From contig JAACVA010000082.1 of assembly GCA_009992615.1 (NCBI GenBank), forward strand, positions 8,619 through 27,720: DNA of 19,102 nt, in the 5' to 3' direction. The position numbers and the translations under genes are program-made. The notes beneath the pieces were generated by a model. It did not search any database. It was not told the origin of the DNA and saw nothing but the letters and a program-made list of their open reading frames with translations. Shown one piece after another: positions 6,420 to 15,371 of the stretch. This stretch comes from Rhodobacterales bacterium (lineage in GTDB: Bacteria > Pseudomonadota > Alphaproteobacteria > Rhodobacterales > Rhodobacteraceae). Positions within the stretch are counted from its first letter, which is position 1; each line of letters begins with the position of its first letter.

Positions 6420-9400
6420 ATGAGCACACGCCTGGCCACCGGCGGTCGCCTGATCGTTCGCACCGAACCTCGGAGATTCACCTTCAACGGCCAACGCCTG
6501 CGTGGTTTTGCGGGCGATTCGTTGGCATCGGCGCTGTTGGCCAACGACGTGATGCTGGTGGGCCGGTCGTTCAAATACCACCGTCCCCGCGGCATCGTCG
6601 CCAGTGGTGCGGAAGAGCCCAACGCTCTGGTCAACCTCGGCACCGGTCCGCGGTTCGAGCCGAACCAGCGGACCACCACGACCGAGCTGTTCGAGGGGCT
6701 GACCGCGCAGTCGCAAAATCACTGGCCCTCGCTGGAATTCGACATTGGCGCGGTGAATGCACAGCTTGCACGGTTCCTGCCGGCGGGCTTCTACTACAAG
6801 ATGTTCATCCATCCGCGGCCGCTCTGGAAATATCTCTACGAGCCCTTCATCCGCCAATCGGCCGGGCTGGGCCGTGCGCCGAAGGATCATGATGCGGACC
6901 GCTATGAACATCTGCACGCGCATTTCGACAGTGTGATCGTCGGCGGCGGGATTGCGGGACTGCAGGCCGCGCTTTGCGCCGCCGAAACCGGGCAGCGGGT
7001 GATGCTGATCGAACAGACGCCCGATTGGGGCGGACGTGCGCCGGTGGATGGCGACAGGATTGATGGCCAGGACGCTGCCGACTGGATCGCCGCAACCATC
7101 GCAAAATTGTCGACCCGGCCGAATGTCACGCTGCGCCTGCGCTGCGTTGCGGTGGGTGTTTATGATCACGGCTATTTTTTGGCATGCGAACGATTGGGCG
7201 ATCATCTGCCTGGCGCTGACTTGCCGCGTCATCGGCTGTGGCGGATCCGTTGCAAGACGATCGTCAGCGCCACCGGCGCGATCGAACGGCCGTTGTCCTT
7301 TGCGGGCAACGACATTCCCGGCGTGATGCTTGCCAGCGCCGTGCGGGATTACATCGTCAATTTTGCCGTCTCACCGGGCGACCGGGTGGTCGTGGTTACC
7401 AACAACGACGATGCCTATCGCACCGCCATCGCCGTGAAACGGGCCGGGCTGGACGTGCCCGCCATTGTCGATGCCCGCCCCGATGGTGGTGGTGCGTTGA
7501 TGCAGCAGGCCCGGCAACTGGGCATCCGCATCGAGACCGGCAAGGCGGTGGCGCAGGTGCGGGGCGGCAAGCGTGTCAGCGCCGTCGCGCTGTGTCGCCA
7601 GGCGGGCGAGGGGGCGGTGACCGAAACCATCCCTTGCGATGTCGTGGCGATGTCGGGCGGCTGGTCGCCCGTTGTGCACCTGTGGTCGCATTGCGGCGGC
7701 AAGCTGATCTGGGATGAGGCCCTTGCCTGTTTTTCGCCCGATCCCACCCGCCCGCCAACCGGGGCAGATGGGCGGGCTTTCGTCACCACGGCTGGGGCCG
7801 CCAGCGGTCTGTTGGGATGTTCCGAGGTTTTGGCGGATGCCACGAAAGTTGGCATCGCGCTTGGCGGGGCAACGCCCGGGGCGATGTTGACGCCCAACGG
7901 CAGCGCTGTGCAGACAAATCCGCTGTTGCCGGTCTGGATCATGCCACAAGGGGCCGCCATCAGACGGCGTGGCAAGATGTGGCTGGATTTCCAGAACGAT
8001 GTGAAGGTGTCCGATGTGCAACTGGCGGCGCAGGAAGGCTATGAAAGCGTCGAACACGCCAAACGCTATACCACCCTCGGGATGGCGACGGACCAAGGTA
8101 AACTTAGCAATATAAACGGCTTGGCTGTGTTGTCGGGCGCGCTGGACGCGCCGATCCCGCAGGTGGGCACCACCACGTTCCGCCCCCCCTATACGCCCGT
8201 CACCATGGGCGCGCTGGCCGGTGAGGCACGGGGCGGGATATTTCAGCCTTTGCGCGCCACCCCGATCCAGCAATGGCACATTGACAATGGCGCCTGTTTC
8301 GAACCGGTCGGCCACTGGCGCCGCCCCTATTGTTATCCCAAGGGTGCCGAAAGCCATGCCGACGCGGTGAAGCGCGAAATCAATACGACCCGCAATTCGC
8401 TGGGCCTGCTGGATGCAAGCACCCTGGGCAAGATCCTGGTCAAGGGGCCCGATGCGGGCCGGTTTCTTGATATGATCTATACCAACATGATGTCACCCCT
8501 TGGACTGGGCGAATGCCGCTATGGCCTGATGTGCGGCGAGAACGGTTTTTTGATCGACGATGGCGTGGTCGCACGTCTGGGCGGCGACACGTGGCTGTGC
8601 CACACCACCACCGGCGGCGCCGACCGCATCCATGCCCATATGGAAGAGTGGTTGCAGACCGAATGGTGGGACTGGCAAGTGTACACCGCAAACGTGACCG
8701 AGCAATATGCCCAGATCGCCGTGGTCGGGCCGAACGCGCGCCGCGTCCTTGAAAAACTTGGCGGTCTGGAGGTGGGCAAGACCAACCTGCCGGCAATGCA
8801 CTGGATGGAAGGCCGCTTGGCCGACATCCCCGTGCGGGTGTTTCGCATTTCGTTCTCGGGCGAGCTGAGTTTTGAAATCGCCGCCCCCGCCGCGCAGGGC
8901 CGCGCGTTGTGGGATATGCTGCTTGAGGCGGGGGCCGAATTTGGCGTGACCCCCTATGGGACAGAGGCATTGCATGTCATGCGGGCCGAAAAGGGATTTA
9001 TTATGATCGGCGATGAAACCGATGGCACGGTGATCCCGCAGGATCTGGGCCTTGGGTGGGCCATTTCGAAGAAAAAGGCCGATTTCATCGGCAAGCGTGG
9101 TCAGCTGCGCCGCCACATGACCGACCCGGACCGCTGGAAACTGGTCGGGTTGGAAACCCCGGACGGGTCGGTCTTGCCCGAGGGTGCCTATGCCACTGCC
9201 CCAGGCCGCAACGCCAACGGGCAGAGACACACGCAGGGCCGCGTCACCTCGACTTATTTCTCGCCTACTTTGAACCGGGGCATCGCCTTGGGCCTGGTGC
9301 TGCACGGACCTGACCGGATCGGGGAAACGTTGGAATTTCCGCGTCTCGACGGCACCATCGCCACGGCGCGCATTGTCGACCCGGTGTTTTACGACAAGCA

Positions 9401-9422
9401 AGGCGCAAAACAGGATGTCTGA
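6420..9422 (+). CDS. soxA: Sarcosine oxidase alpha subunit
   Basis: 1000-aa subunit, full length for the family (about 960-1000). The N-terminal domain (1-100) has the 2Fe-2S-ferredoxin-like fold signature GRSFKYHRPRG and ASGAEEPNALV. A nucleotide-binding oxidoreductase domain follows, starting with DSVIVGGGIAGLQAAL at about 170-185 (in characterised enzymes it binds NAD+). From about residue 590 the C-terminal half is a GcvT-like aminomethyltransferase domain (LGLLDASTLGKILVKGPDA, GFLIDDGVVARL, ALHVMRAEKGFIMIGDETDG) that binds tetrahydrofolate, so formaldehyde from sarcosine is captured as 5,10-methylene-THF. The ATG at 6420 sits behind GGGGCGGGG. It overlaps soxG by 8 bp, implying coupled translation. 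Confidence 0.97.
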   Translation: MSTRLATGGRLIVRTEPRRFTFNGQRLRGFAGDSLASALLANDVMLVGRSFKYHRPRGIVASGAEEPNALVNLGTGPRFEPNQRTTTTELFEGLTAQSQNHWPSLEFDIGAVNAQLARFLPAGFYYKMFIHPRPLWKYLYEPFIRQSAGLGRAPKDHDADRYEHLHAHFDSVIVGGGIAGLQAALCAAETGQRVMLIEQTPDWGGRAPVDGDRIDGQDAADWIAATIAKLSTRPNVTLRLRCVAVGVYDHGYFLACERLGDHLPGADLPRHRLWRIRCKTIVSATGAIERPLSFAGNDIPGVMLASAVRDYIVNFAVSPGDRVVVVTNNDDAYRTAIAVKRAGLDVPAIVDARPDGGGALMQQARQLGIRIETGKAVAQVRGGKRVSAVALCRQAGEGAVTETIPCDVVAMSGGWSPVVHLWSHCGGKLIWDEALACFSPDPTRPPTGADGRAFVTTAGAASGLLGCSEVLADATKVGIALGGATPGAMLTPNGSAVQTNPLLPVWIMPQGAAIRRRGKMWLDFQNDVKVSDVQLAAQEGYESVEHAKRYTTLGMATDQGKLSNINGLAVLSGALDAPIPQVGTTTFRPPYTPVTMGALAGEARGGIFQPLRATPIQQWHIDNGACFEPVGHWRRPYCYPKGAESHADAVKREINTTRNSLGLLDASTLGKILVKGPDAGRFLDMIYTNMMSPLGLGECRYGLMCGENGFLIDDGVVARLGGDTWLCHTTTGGADRIHAHMEEWLQTEWWDWQVYTANVTEQYAQIAVVGPNARRVLEKLGGLEVGKTNLPAMHWMEGRLADIPVRVFRISFSGELSFEIAAPAAQGRALWDMLLEAGAEFGVTPYGTEALHVMRAEKGFIMIGDETDGTVIPQDLGLGWAISKKKADFIGKRGQLRRHMTDPDRWKLVGLETPDGSVLPEGAYATAPGRNANGQRHTQGRVTSTYFSPTLNRGIALGLVLHGPDRIGETLEFPRLDGTIATARIVDPVFYDKQGAKQDV

Positions 9423-9981
9423 TCCCGTCACCCCCCTGAAAGGTGCCCGCTATGACGGGTTCTGCCAGATCACTGAAATCGGCCCCCGGGGTATGATCGC
9501 CCTGCGCGGCGATCTTGTCGCCTTGGCCGGAACGCTGCGCGCCGTGGCAGGGCTGGACATGCCTTGTCAGCGACAGGTGACGGCGGCGGGCGGGAATGCC
9601 TGCGCCTGGATGTCGCCCGATGAGGTGTTGTTGATGCTGCCCCGGCCCGAGGTGGAAGGCGCCCTCGCGCAGTTGGCAGCGGCCTTGCAAAACCTGCACC
9701 ACCTTGCCGCCGATGTATCCGACGCCCGCGCACTGTTGCGCATCACCGGTCCCCTCGCGCGCGAGGTTCTGGCCAAGCTGACGCCGGCCGATGTTTCGCC
9801 CGCCGGCTTGCCGGTCGGTGAACTGCGCCGCACCCGCCTGGCCCAGGTGCCCGCCGCCCTGCGCGTGATCGCGGAAGGCGAGGTCGAGGTGATCTGTTTC
9901 CGCTCGGTCGCGCAATATGTGTTCGATCTGTTGTCGATGGCGGCGCGGCCCGGTGGCGAGGTGACGCTGTTTCGGGCCTGA
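9415..9981 (+). CDS. soxG: Sarcosine oxidase gamma subunit
   Basis: 188-aa gamma subunit, needed for assembly and folding of the heterotetramer around the alpha subunit. Family features are TPLKGARYDGF near the N-terminus, a central WMSPDEVLLMLPR (about 62-75), VSDARALLRITGPLAREVLAKL (about 101-123) and FRSVAQYVFDLL near the end. The in-frame open region begins at 9373, but the ATG at 9415 overlapping the soxA stop by 8 bp (ATGTCTGA) gives the family-typical start MSDPVTPL, so I take that one. Last sox gene; a short stem followed by GTTTTG lies just after its stop. It is less conserved than the other subunits, which is normal for SoxG. Confidence 0.93.
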   Translation: MSDPVTPLKGARYDGFCQITEIGPRGMIALRGDLVALAGTLRAVAGLDMPCQRQVTAAGGNACAWMSPDEVLLMLPRPEVEGALAQLAAALQNLHHLAADVSDARALLRITGPLAREVLAKLTPADVSPAGLPVGELRRTRLAQVPAALRVIAEGEVEVICFRSVAQYVFDLLSMAARPGGEVTLFRA

Positions 9982-9986
9982 ACGGA

Positions 9987-10010
9987 ACCGCCGCGCGTGG
10001 GCGGTGTTTT
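9987..10010 (+). terminator. Weak intrinsic-terminator-like hairpin after soxG
   Basis: ACCGCC (9987-9992) pairs with GGCGGT (10000-10005) over a 7-nt loop, followed by GTTTT. It starts 5 bp after the soxG stop. The stem is short, so it may end sox transcription only partly, allowing some read-through into sodB. Confidence 0.38.
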
Positions 10011-10022
10011 GTAAGCGAAGGC

Positions 10023-10052
10023 TTGACCTTGGGGCGTCCGCGCCGCAGGTAT
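10023..10052 (+). promoter_or_regulatory. Candidate sodB promoter
   Basis: TTGACC (10023-10028) and, 18 bp on, AGGTAT (10047-10052) resemble a weak sigma70 promoter in the 104-bp gap before sodB. Along with the hairpin after soxG, it suggests sodB is transcribed separately from the sox genes. Motif match only. Confidence 0.3.
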
Positions 10053-10085
10053 CAGGCAACCGATAACCAAACAAAGGGGCTTCCC

Positions 10086-10685
10086 ATGGCTTTCGACCTT
10101 CCCGATCTTCCCTATGCCCATGACGCGCTGGCCGCACACGGCATGTCCAAGGAAACGCTGGAATACCACCACGACCTGCACCACAAAGCCTATGTCGACA
10201 ACGGCAACAAGCTGATCTCGGGCACCGAATGGGATGGCAAGACGCTGGAACAGATCATCACTGGCACCTATGACGCGTCGGCGGTGGCTCAGAGCGGTAT
10301 CTTCAACAACATCAGCCAGTTGTGGAACCACAATCAGTTCTGGGAGATGATGAGCCCGACCCAAAGCGCAATCCCCGGCGCGCTGGAAAAGGCGCTGACC
10401 GAAAATTTCGGTTCGGTTGACAAATTCAAAGAGGCGTTCGGTGCCGCCGGTGCCGGTCAGTTCGGTTCAGGTTGGTGCTGGCTGGTCAAGGACAAGGACG
10501 GCAGCCTGAAGGTGACGAAAACCGAAAACGGCGTGAACCCGCTGTGCCACGGCCAGACCGCACTGTTGGGCTGTGATGTGTGGGAACATTCCTATTACAT
10601 CGATTTCCGCAACAAGCGGCCCGCCTATCTGACCAATTTCCTCGACAACCTGGTGAACTGGGAAAACGTCGCCTCGCGCATGTGA
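10086..10685 (+). CDS. sodB: Superoxide dismutase, Fe/Mn family
   Basis: 199-aa cytoplasmic Fe/Mn superoxide dismutase, converting superoxide to O2 and H2O2. The four metal ligands are present: H28 (EYHHDLHH), H82 (LWNHNQFW), and D164 and H168 (CDVWEHSYY). The sequence resembles iron-type enzymes (FELPxLPYA-like start, GSGWCWLV), but metal choice cannot be fixed from sequence alone. Start ATG 10086 has AAAGGGG six bases before it; the frame is open to 10023, but that extension has no homology. No signal peptide is present. It follows soxG at 104 bp with its own candidate promoter and is closed by a strong terminator. Nearness to sarcosine oxidase, an H2O2 producer, is suggestive but SOD does not remove H2O2. 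Confidence 0.95.
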   Translation: MAFDLPDLPYAHDALAAHGMSKETLEYHHDLHHKAYVDNGNKLISGTEWDGKTLEQIITGTYDASAVAQSGIFNNISQLWNHNQFWEMMSPTQSAIPGALEKALTENFGSVDKFKEAFGAAGAGQFGSGWCWLVKDKDGSLKVTKTENGVNPLCHGQTALLGCDVWEHSYYIDFRNKRPAYLTNFLDNLVNWENVASRM

Positions 10686-10702
10686 GACGCGTTCATGGAT
10701 TG

Positions 10703-10734
10703 CAACGGGCCGCCCCTGATCGGGCGGCCCGTTG
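10703..10734. terminator. Strong hairpin between convergent sodB and mmsB
   Basis: CAACGGGCCGCCC (10703-10715) pairs perfectly with GGGCGGCCCGTTG (10722-10734), a 13-bp stem with the 6-nt loop CTGATC. It starts 18 bp after the sodB stop; the downstream tract is GCATTT and not a clean T-run. Lying between convergent genes, it can act as terminator from either side. Confidence 0.7.
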
Positions 10735-10782
10735 GCATTTGGCGTCGGATATTGAGTATTTTCGGCAAGAAGAAGCCGGGCC

Positions 10783-11658
10783 TCAGGTGCCCCGATGCCG
10801 GGCGGTAAAACGCGGCAGCATGGCTGAGAAATCGCGCCCCTTGCCGTCTTCCTGTTCGACGAATTGTTCATAAAGATCGCGCGCGGCCTGCCCCAGAGGG
10901 GTGTCGGCATCTGCTGCCGCGGCCGCCATTTGTGCCAAGCGCAGGTCTTTCAGCATCAGTTCAGCCGCAAATCCGGGGGCATAGCCGTTGTCGGCGGGAG
11001 AGTTCGGGCCGATGCCCGGTGCCGGGCAATAGGCGTTCATCGACCAGGAAGCCCCCGACGCGGTGCTGACGACATCAAACATCGCCTGTCGGTCAAGGCC
11101 CAGCTTGTCGGCCAGCGCGAACGCCTCGCATGTCGCAATCATGGTGACGCCCAGGATCATGTTGTTGCAAATCTTGGCGGCCTGCCCCATGCCCGGCCCG
11201 CCGCAACGCACCGCCGTTTGCCCCATGGCCTCAAAAAGCGGCGCGCAGGTTGCAAAGGCGCTATCAGGGCCACCCACCATGAAGGTCAGCGTGCCCGCTG
11301 CCGCGCCGCCGACGCCCCCCGAAACGGGGGCATCCAGCGCGGCGACACCCGCCTGTTCGGCGGCTCGCGCGACGATTTTCGCGCTGTCCACATCGACGGT
11401 CGAACAGTCGAGATGCACCGCGCCCTGTGCCATGGCCGGGTGTATCTGTGCCGCCACGTCACGCAGGATGGCACCGTCAGGCAGCATGGTGATGACCACC
11501 TCTGCCAATCGCGCCGCCGCCGCCGCGCTTTCGGCGGGGCTGACGCCTTCGATCGTGACCCCGGCCACGTCAAAGCCTGTCACACTGTGCCCTGCTGCGG
11601 CCAGGATGCGGGCCATGGGCGCGCCCATGTTGCCCAACCCGATGAAGCCGATTTTCAT
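10783..11658 (-). CDS. mmsB: 3-hydroxyisobutyrate dehydrogenase
   Basis: 291-aa NAD-dependent enzyme oxidising 3-hydroxyisobutyrate to methylmalonate semialdehyde in valine degradation. The N-terminal Rossmann motif GFIGLGNMG is at residues 4-12. DAPVSGGVGGAAAGTLTFMVGG (109-130) is the substrate-binding signature, and GMGQAAKICNNM carries the catalytic lysine (K162). The C-terminal all-alpha domain contains FAAELMLKDLRLA. Length is typical for the family (about 290-300). The ATG overlaps the stop of the preceding hydrolase gene by 4 bp, so it is the last gene of the mmsA-led operon. Other beta-hydroxyacid dehydrogenases (tartronate semialdehyde reductase) share these motifs, but the operon decides in favour of MmsB. 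Confidence 0.95.
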   Translation of the reverse strand: MKIGFIGLGNMGAPMARILAAAGHSVTGFDVAGVTIEGVSPAESAAAAARLAEVVITMLPDGAILRDVAAQIHPAMAQGAVHLDCSTVDVDSAKIVARAAEQAGVAALDAPVSGGVGGAAAGTLTFMVGGPDSAFATCAPLFEAMGQTAVRCGGPGMGQAAKICNNMILGVTMIATCEAFALADKLGLDRQAMFDVVSTASGASWSMNAYCPAPGIGPNSPADNGYAPGFAAELMLKDLRLAQMAAAAADADTPLGQAARDLYEQFVEQEDGKGRDFSAMLPRFTARHRGT

Positions 11659-12692
11659 TCCGATCCTCCCATATCCAGTGCCTGAATGCCCAAAGGCCCC
11701 AACATTTGCGAAACATGCGGCGCCACATCATTCAACCCGTGGCGCCACTGGGGCGTACGGTCCTTGTCGATGATGACGGCGCGGATGCCTTCCAGAAAAT
11801 CACCCTGTTCCATTGCGCGATAGCTGAAGCGATATTCCATGCCCAATGCCTGTTCGATGCTGTTCATCCCGCGGACCCGGCGCACCAGTTCCAGCGTGCA
11901 GGCCGCCGCCAGGGGCGAAACGCGGGCCAATGCATCGCGCGCGGCGACGGCGAAAGCGCTGTCATTCGAGGCCAGTGCGTTGTGAAGATCCAGCAAATCG
12001 TATGCGGAAAACAATGCTTCTATTTCAATCGACTGAGCAGCAAGGCTTGATCGGCCCGGGTCTTTGGCGGCGGCGTCGATGCGCGCCCAGTCGCCGGTGC
12101 GCTCAAGCGCGGCGATGAGGGCGGGCCACGCCTCTTCGGGGATGAAATAATCTGCGAACCCGGCGTGTATCGCATCTGCCGCGTCCATCCGTGCGGCCGT
12201 GGTGCCCAGATATTCGCCCAGCCGCCCCGGTGCCCGGGCCAGGATCAGCGACCCCCCCACATCGGGCACGAGACCGATGCCGCATTCCGGCATGGCGATG
12301 CGACTGGTGTGCCCCACCACCCGGTGGCTGCCGTGACAGCCGACACCCACGCCACCGCCCATGGTGAAGCCTTGCAGAAAACTGGCCACCGGTTTGGGAA
12401 AGTTGAACAATCGGGCATTCATTCGGTATTCGTCACGCCAGAACCGTCGCCCGTAATCAAAGTCACCCGCGCGGCCCGTCGCATACATTTCTGCAATGTC
12501 GCCGCCGGCGCAAAACCCGCGTTCGCCTGCGCCGTCGATCACCAGCATGGCCAGATCATCGCGCCCGGCCCAGTCGATCAGCGCGGCATCAAGGGCACGC
12601 ACCATATCACGGGTCAGGGCGTTGATCGCTGCGGGACGGTTCAAGGTGATCCGACCCACGCAGCCGGTGGTGCGGATAAGAATGTCGCTCAT
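11655..12692 (-). CDS. 3-hydroxyisobutyryl-CoA hydrolase (crotonase superfamily)
   Basis: 345-aa crotonase-fold thioesterase that releases 3-hydroxyisobutyrate from its CoA ester in valine degradation. The oxyanion-hole motifs are FCAGGDI (60-66) and MGGGVGVGCHGSHRV (111-125). MPECGIGLVPDVGG (134-147) holds E136 and D144, equivalent from memory to the catalytic acidic pair of the human enzyme. The length of 345 aa and the C-terminal extension beyond a normal 260-aa enoyl-CoA hydratase support a hydrolase and argue against a hydratase. Its ATG overlaps the upstream dehydrogenase stop by 4 bp and its stop overlaps mmsB by 4 bp. Many pipelines label such genes enoyl-CoA hydratase/isomerase; I consider the hydrolase call well supported. 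Confidence 0.92.
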   Translation of the reverse strand: MSDILIRTTGCVGRITLNRPAAINALTRDMVRALDAALIDWAGRDDLAMLVIDGAGERGFCAGGDIAEMYATGRAGDFDYGRRFWRDEYRMNARLFNFPKPVASFLQGFTMGGGVGVGCHGSHRVVGHTSRIAMPECGIGLVPDVGGSLILARAPGRLGEYLGTTAARMDAADAIHAGFADYFIPEEAWPALIAALERTGDWARIDAAAKDPGRSSLAAQSIEIEALFSAYDLLDLHNALASNDSAFAVAARDALARVSPLAAACTLELVRRVRGMNSIEQALGMEYRFSYRAMEQGDFLEGIRAVIIDKDRTPQWRHGLNDVAPHVSQMLGPLGIQALDMGGSE

Positions 12693-13828
12693 CGGCTCAA
12701 CATATCGCGGGCGACGATCAAGCGCATGATTTCATTGGTTCCTTCCAGAATTTGATGTACCCGCAAATCGCGCACCAGCTTTTCAATCCCGTAGTCTGCC
12801 AGATAGCCATACCCGCCATGCAGTTGCAGGCATTGATCGACGATGCGCGACCCCGCCTCGGTGACGAATTTCTTGGCCATGGCGCAATGCGTTGTGGCAT
12901 CAGGGGCGGCGGTGTCCAGTTTCCAGGCCGCCTGGCGCAGGAAAACGCGGGCGGCCTGAAGCTCGATCTCGAGATCGGCAAGGCGGAACTGCAACGCCTG
13001 AAACTGGTCGATCGGTCGGCCAAAGGCGGTGCGCTGGCGCATATAGGACAGGGTCATGTCCAACGCATGTTGCGCCGCACCAAGTGAGCAGGCGGCGATG
13101 TTCAGACGCCCGCCATCGAGGCCGGCCATCGCATATGTGAAACCCTTGCCCGCTTCACCCAGCAGATTCTCGTCAGGAATGTTGCAATTGTCCATTTGCA
13201 CCTGACGGGTCGGTTGGCTGCGCCAGCCCATCTTGTCCTCAAGCCCGCCAAAGGACAGCCCCGGCGCGCCGGCCTCGACGATCACGGTGGAAATGCCTTT
13301 GGGGCCATCCTCGCCGGTTCGGCACATCACGACATAGGCGTCGGAATAGCCGCCGCCCGAGATGAACGCCTTGGTGCCGGTCAGGCTGTAACCGTCTGGG
13401 GTGCGTGTGGCGCGGGTGCGCAAGGCGGCGGCATCGCTGCCCGAGCCGGGTTCGGTCAGGCAATAGGACAACACCATTTCCATGGTCAGCGCCCGAGGCA
13501 ACAGCCGCGATTTCAGGGCCTGCGAACCATGGCGATCAATCATTGCGGCGCACATGTTGTGGATCGACAGAAACGCCGCAACCGAGGGGCACGCCATCGA
13601 CAGCGCTTCGAAGACAAGCGTGCCATCGAGGCGGCACAGACCGGTGCCGCCCGAGTCTTCGTTGACGTAAAGCCCGGCGAAGCCCAGTTCGGCAAGACGC
13701 AGCCAGAGATCCCGGGGAAGGGTGCCTTCCCTTTCCCATTGCCGGGCATGGGGGGCGATATGGTCTTGCCCAAAGGCCCTGGCCATTTCAAAAATGGCAG
13801 TCTGCTCTGCGTTGAGGCCGAAATCCAT
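12689..13828 (-). CDS. Isobutyryl-CoA dehydrogenase (acyl-CoA dehydrogenase family)
   Basis: 379-aa FAD acyl-CoA dehydrogenase, probably converting isobutyryl-CoA to methacrylyl-CoA. It starts MDFGLNAEQTAIFEMARAFG. Family signatures are YCLTEPGSGSDAAALRTRA (flavin/substrate contact) and the C-terminal LQLHGGYGYLADYGIEKLVRDLRVHQILEGTNEIMR; the glutamate of ILEGTNEIMR (E362) is the catalytic base of short-chain and isobutyryl-CoA enzymes. The frame is open to 13906, overlapping mmsA, but homology begins at the ATG at 13828, which has GGAGA upstream. Thus 46 bp separate it from mmsA. Substrate is inferred from the valine operon; other branched short-chain acyl-CoAs cannot be excluded from sequence. 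Confidence 0.92.
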   Translation of the reverse strand: MDFGLNAEQTAIFEMARAFGQDHIAPHARQWEREGTLPRDLWLRLAELGFAGLYVNEDSGGTGLCRLDGTLVFEALSMACPSVAAFLSIHNMCAAMIDRHGSQALKSRLLPRALTMEMVLSYCLTEPGSGSDAAALRTRATRTPDGYSLTGTKAFISGGGYSDAYVVMCRTGEDGPKGISTVIVEAGAPGLSFGGLEDKMGWRSQPTRQVQMDNCNIPDENLLGEAGKGFTYAMAGLDGGRLNIAACSLGAAQHALDMTLSYMRQRTAFGRPIDQFQALQFRLADLEIELQAARVFLRQAAWKLDTAAPDATTHCAMAKKFVTEAGSRIVDQCLQLHGGYGYLADYGIEKLVRDLRVHQILEGTNEIMRLIVARDMLSR

Positions 13829-13874
13829 GGTGTTCTCCGGTCCGTGCTTTTGGTGGAGGCTTTTGCCCTGGCAA

Positions 13875-15371
13875 TCAATCCATTGCTTTGAAGTTGAATT
13901 CCCCACCTTGCCGAATGCCCGATGGCCAGCGCGCGGTCACGGTTTTCGTTCGGGTGTAGAACCGGAATGAATCCGGCCCGTGCTGGTTCAGATCGCCAAA
14001 GCCCGATTTCTTCCAGCCACCGAAGGTGTGATAGGCCAGCGGAACCGGGATGGGCACGTTGATGCCGACCATGCCGATGTTGATCCGGTTGGCGAAATTA
14101 CGCGCCGTGTCGCCATCGCGGGTAAAGATCGCGGTGCCGTTGCCATATTCGTGGTCCATCGCGTATCCCAGCGCCTCTTCATAGGATTTGGCGCGCACCT
14201 GGCACAGGACGGGGCCGAAAATCTCCTTGCGATAGATATCCATGTCGGGGGTCACATGATCAAACAGGTGGGGGCCGACGAAAAAGCCGTCTTCATAGCC
14301 CTGGAGTTTGAAATCGCGCCCGTCGACCACCAGTTTCGCGCCTTGCGCGATGCCTTTTTCCACAAGGCCGAGGATATTGGCCTTGGCGGCGGCTGTCACC
14401 ACCGGGCCGTAATCGACATCGTTGCCAGCGGTATAGGGGGCGACCTTCAGCTTTTCGATGCGCGGGATCAGCCGTTCGATCAGGGCATCGGCGGTTTTTT
14501 CGCCCACCGGCACGGCGACCGAAATCGCCATGCAGCGTTCGCCCGCCGCGCCAAAACCGGCGCCGATCAGGGCGTCGGCGGCCTGGTCCATGTCGGCGTC
14601 GGGCATGATGATCATGTGGTTCTTGGCGCCGCCGAAACACTGCACCCGTTTGCCGGCCGCACAGCCGCGCGCATAGATATACTGCGCGATCGGGGTCGAG
14701 CCGACAAAGCCGATCGCCTGAATGGTTTCGTTGTCAAGGATGGCGTCCACGGCTTCCTTGTCGCCATTCACCACTTGCAGGATGCCGTCGGGCAGGCCCG
14801 CCTCTTGCAACAGTTCGGCCAGCATCAGCGGCACCGAAGGATCACGCTCGGATGGTTTCAGGATGAAGGCGTTGCCGCAGGACAGGGCGGGGGCCATTTT
14901 CCACAGCGGGATCATGGCGGGAAAGTTGAACGGGGTGATTCCCGCCACCACGCCAAGCGGTTGGCGAAGGGAATACATGTCGATGCCGGGGCCGGCGCTG
15001 TCGGTGAACTCACCTTTCAGCAGGTGCGGCGCGCCGATGCAGAATTCCACCACCTCAAGGCCGCGCTGCACGTCGCCCTTGGCGTCGGGGATCGTCTTGC
15101 CGTGTTCGCGCGACAGCGCCTCGGCCAGTTTGTCCATGTCGCGGTTCAGCAGGCGCACGAATTCCATCATCACCCGGGCGCGGCGCTGGGGGTTGGTGGC
15201 GCCCCATTTCGGCTGGACGGCGGCGGCGGCGTTGATCGCGGCGTCCATCTCTGCGGTGCTGGCCAGCGGCACCTGCGCCTGCACCTCGCCGGTGGCGGGG
15301 TTGAAGACATCGGCGTGGCGTCCGGTGCCTTTGACGTGTTGGCCGTTGATCCAGTGAGACAGGGTTTGCAT
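13875..15371 (-). CDS. mmsA: Methylmalonate-semialdehyde dehydrogenase (CoA-acylating)
   Basis: 498-aa aldehyde dehydrogenase superfamily enzyme that converts methylmalonate semialdehyde, NAD+ and CoA to propionyl-CoA, CO2 and NADH, the last step of valine (and thymine) degradation. MmsA-specific features are the start SHWINGQHVKG, PFNFPAMIPLWKMAPALSCGN, the NAD-binding FVGSTPIAQYIY and the active-site segment GAAGERCMAISVAV, with catalytic C280. EIFGPVLCQVRAKSYEEA and GINVPIPVPLAYHTFGGWKKS are also typical. Length is normal. The ATG at 15371 has GGAG six bases upstream. It is the first gene of the valine operon and is divergent from a LysR-type regulator. Confidence 0.97.
   Translation of the reverse strand: MQTLSHWINGQHVKGTGRHADVFNPATGEVQAQVPLASTAEMDAAINAAAAVQPKWGATNPQRRARVMMEFVRLLNRDMDKLAEALSREHGKTIPDAKGDVQRGLEVVEFCIGAPHLLKGEFTDSAGPGIDMYSLRQPLGVVAGITPFNFPAMIPLWKMAPALSCGNAFILKPSERDPSVPLMLAELLQEAGLPDGILQVVNGDKEAVDAILDNETIQAIGFVGSTPIAQYIYARGCAAGKRVQCFGGAKNHMIIMPDADMDQAADALIGAGFGAAGERCMAISVAVPVGEKTADALIERLIPRIEKLKVAPYTAGNDVDYGPVVTAAAKANILGLVEKGIAQGAKLVVDGRDFKLQGYEDGFFVGPHLFDHVTPDMDIYRKEIFGPVLCQVRAKSYEEALGYAMDHEYGNGTAIFTRDGDTARNFANRINIGMVGINVPIPVPLAYHTFGGWKKSGFGDLNQHGPDSFRFYTRTKTVTARWPSGIRQGGEFNFKAMD

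Noticed and set aside
5567..6679. 370-codon minus-strand frame across the small ORFs, soxD and the soxA start
   Set aside because: It runs antisense to soxD and the soxA 5' end, both well conserved. Its translation has no recognisable domain, and the strand would interrupt the sox operon.
7371..9431. Long minus-strand open frames (328 and 312 codons) opposite soxA
   Set aside because: They mirror the conserved soxA coding sequence, show low-complexity Arg/Pro/His-rich translations and no plausible start signals.
9415..10685. sodB as a fifth gene of the sox operon
   Set aside because: A 104-bp gap with a terminator-like stem and its own candidate promoter argues for separate transcription; adjacency alone is kept as an observation.
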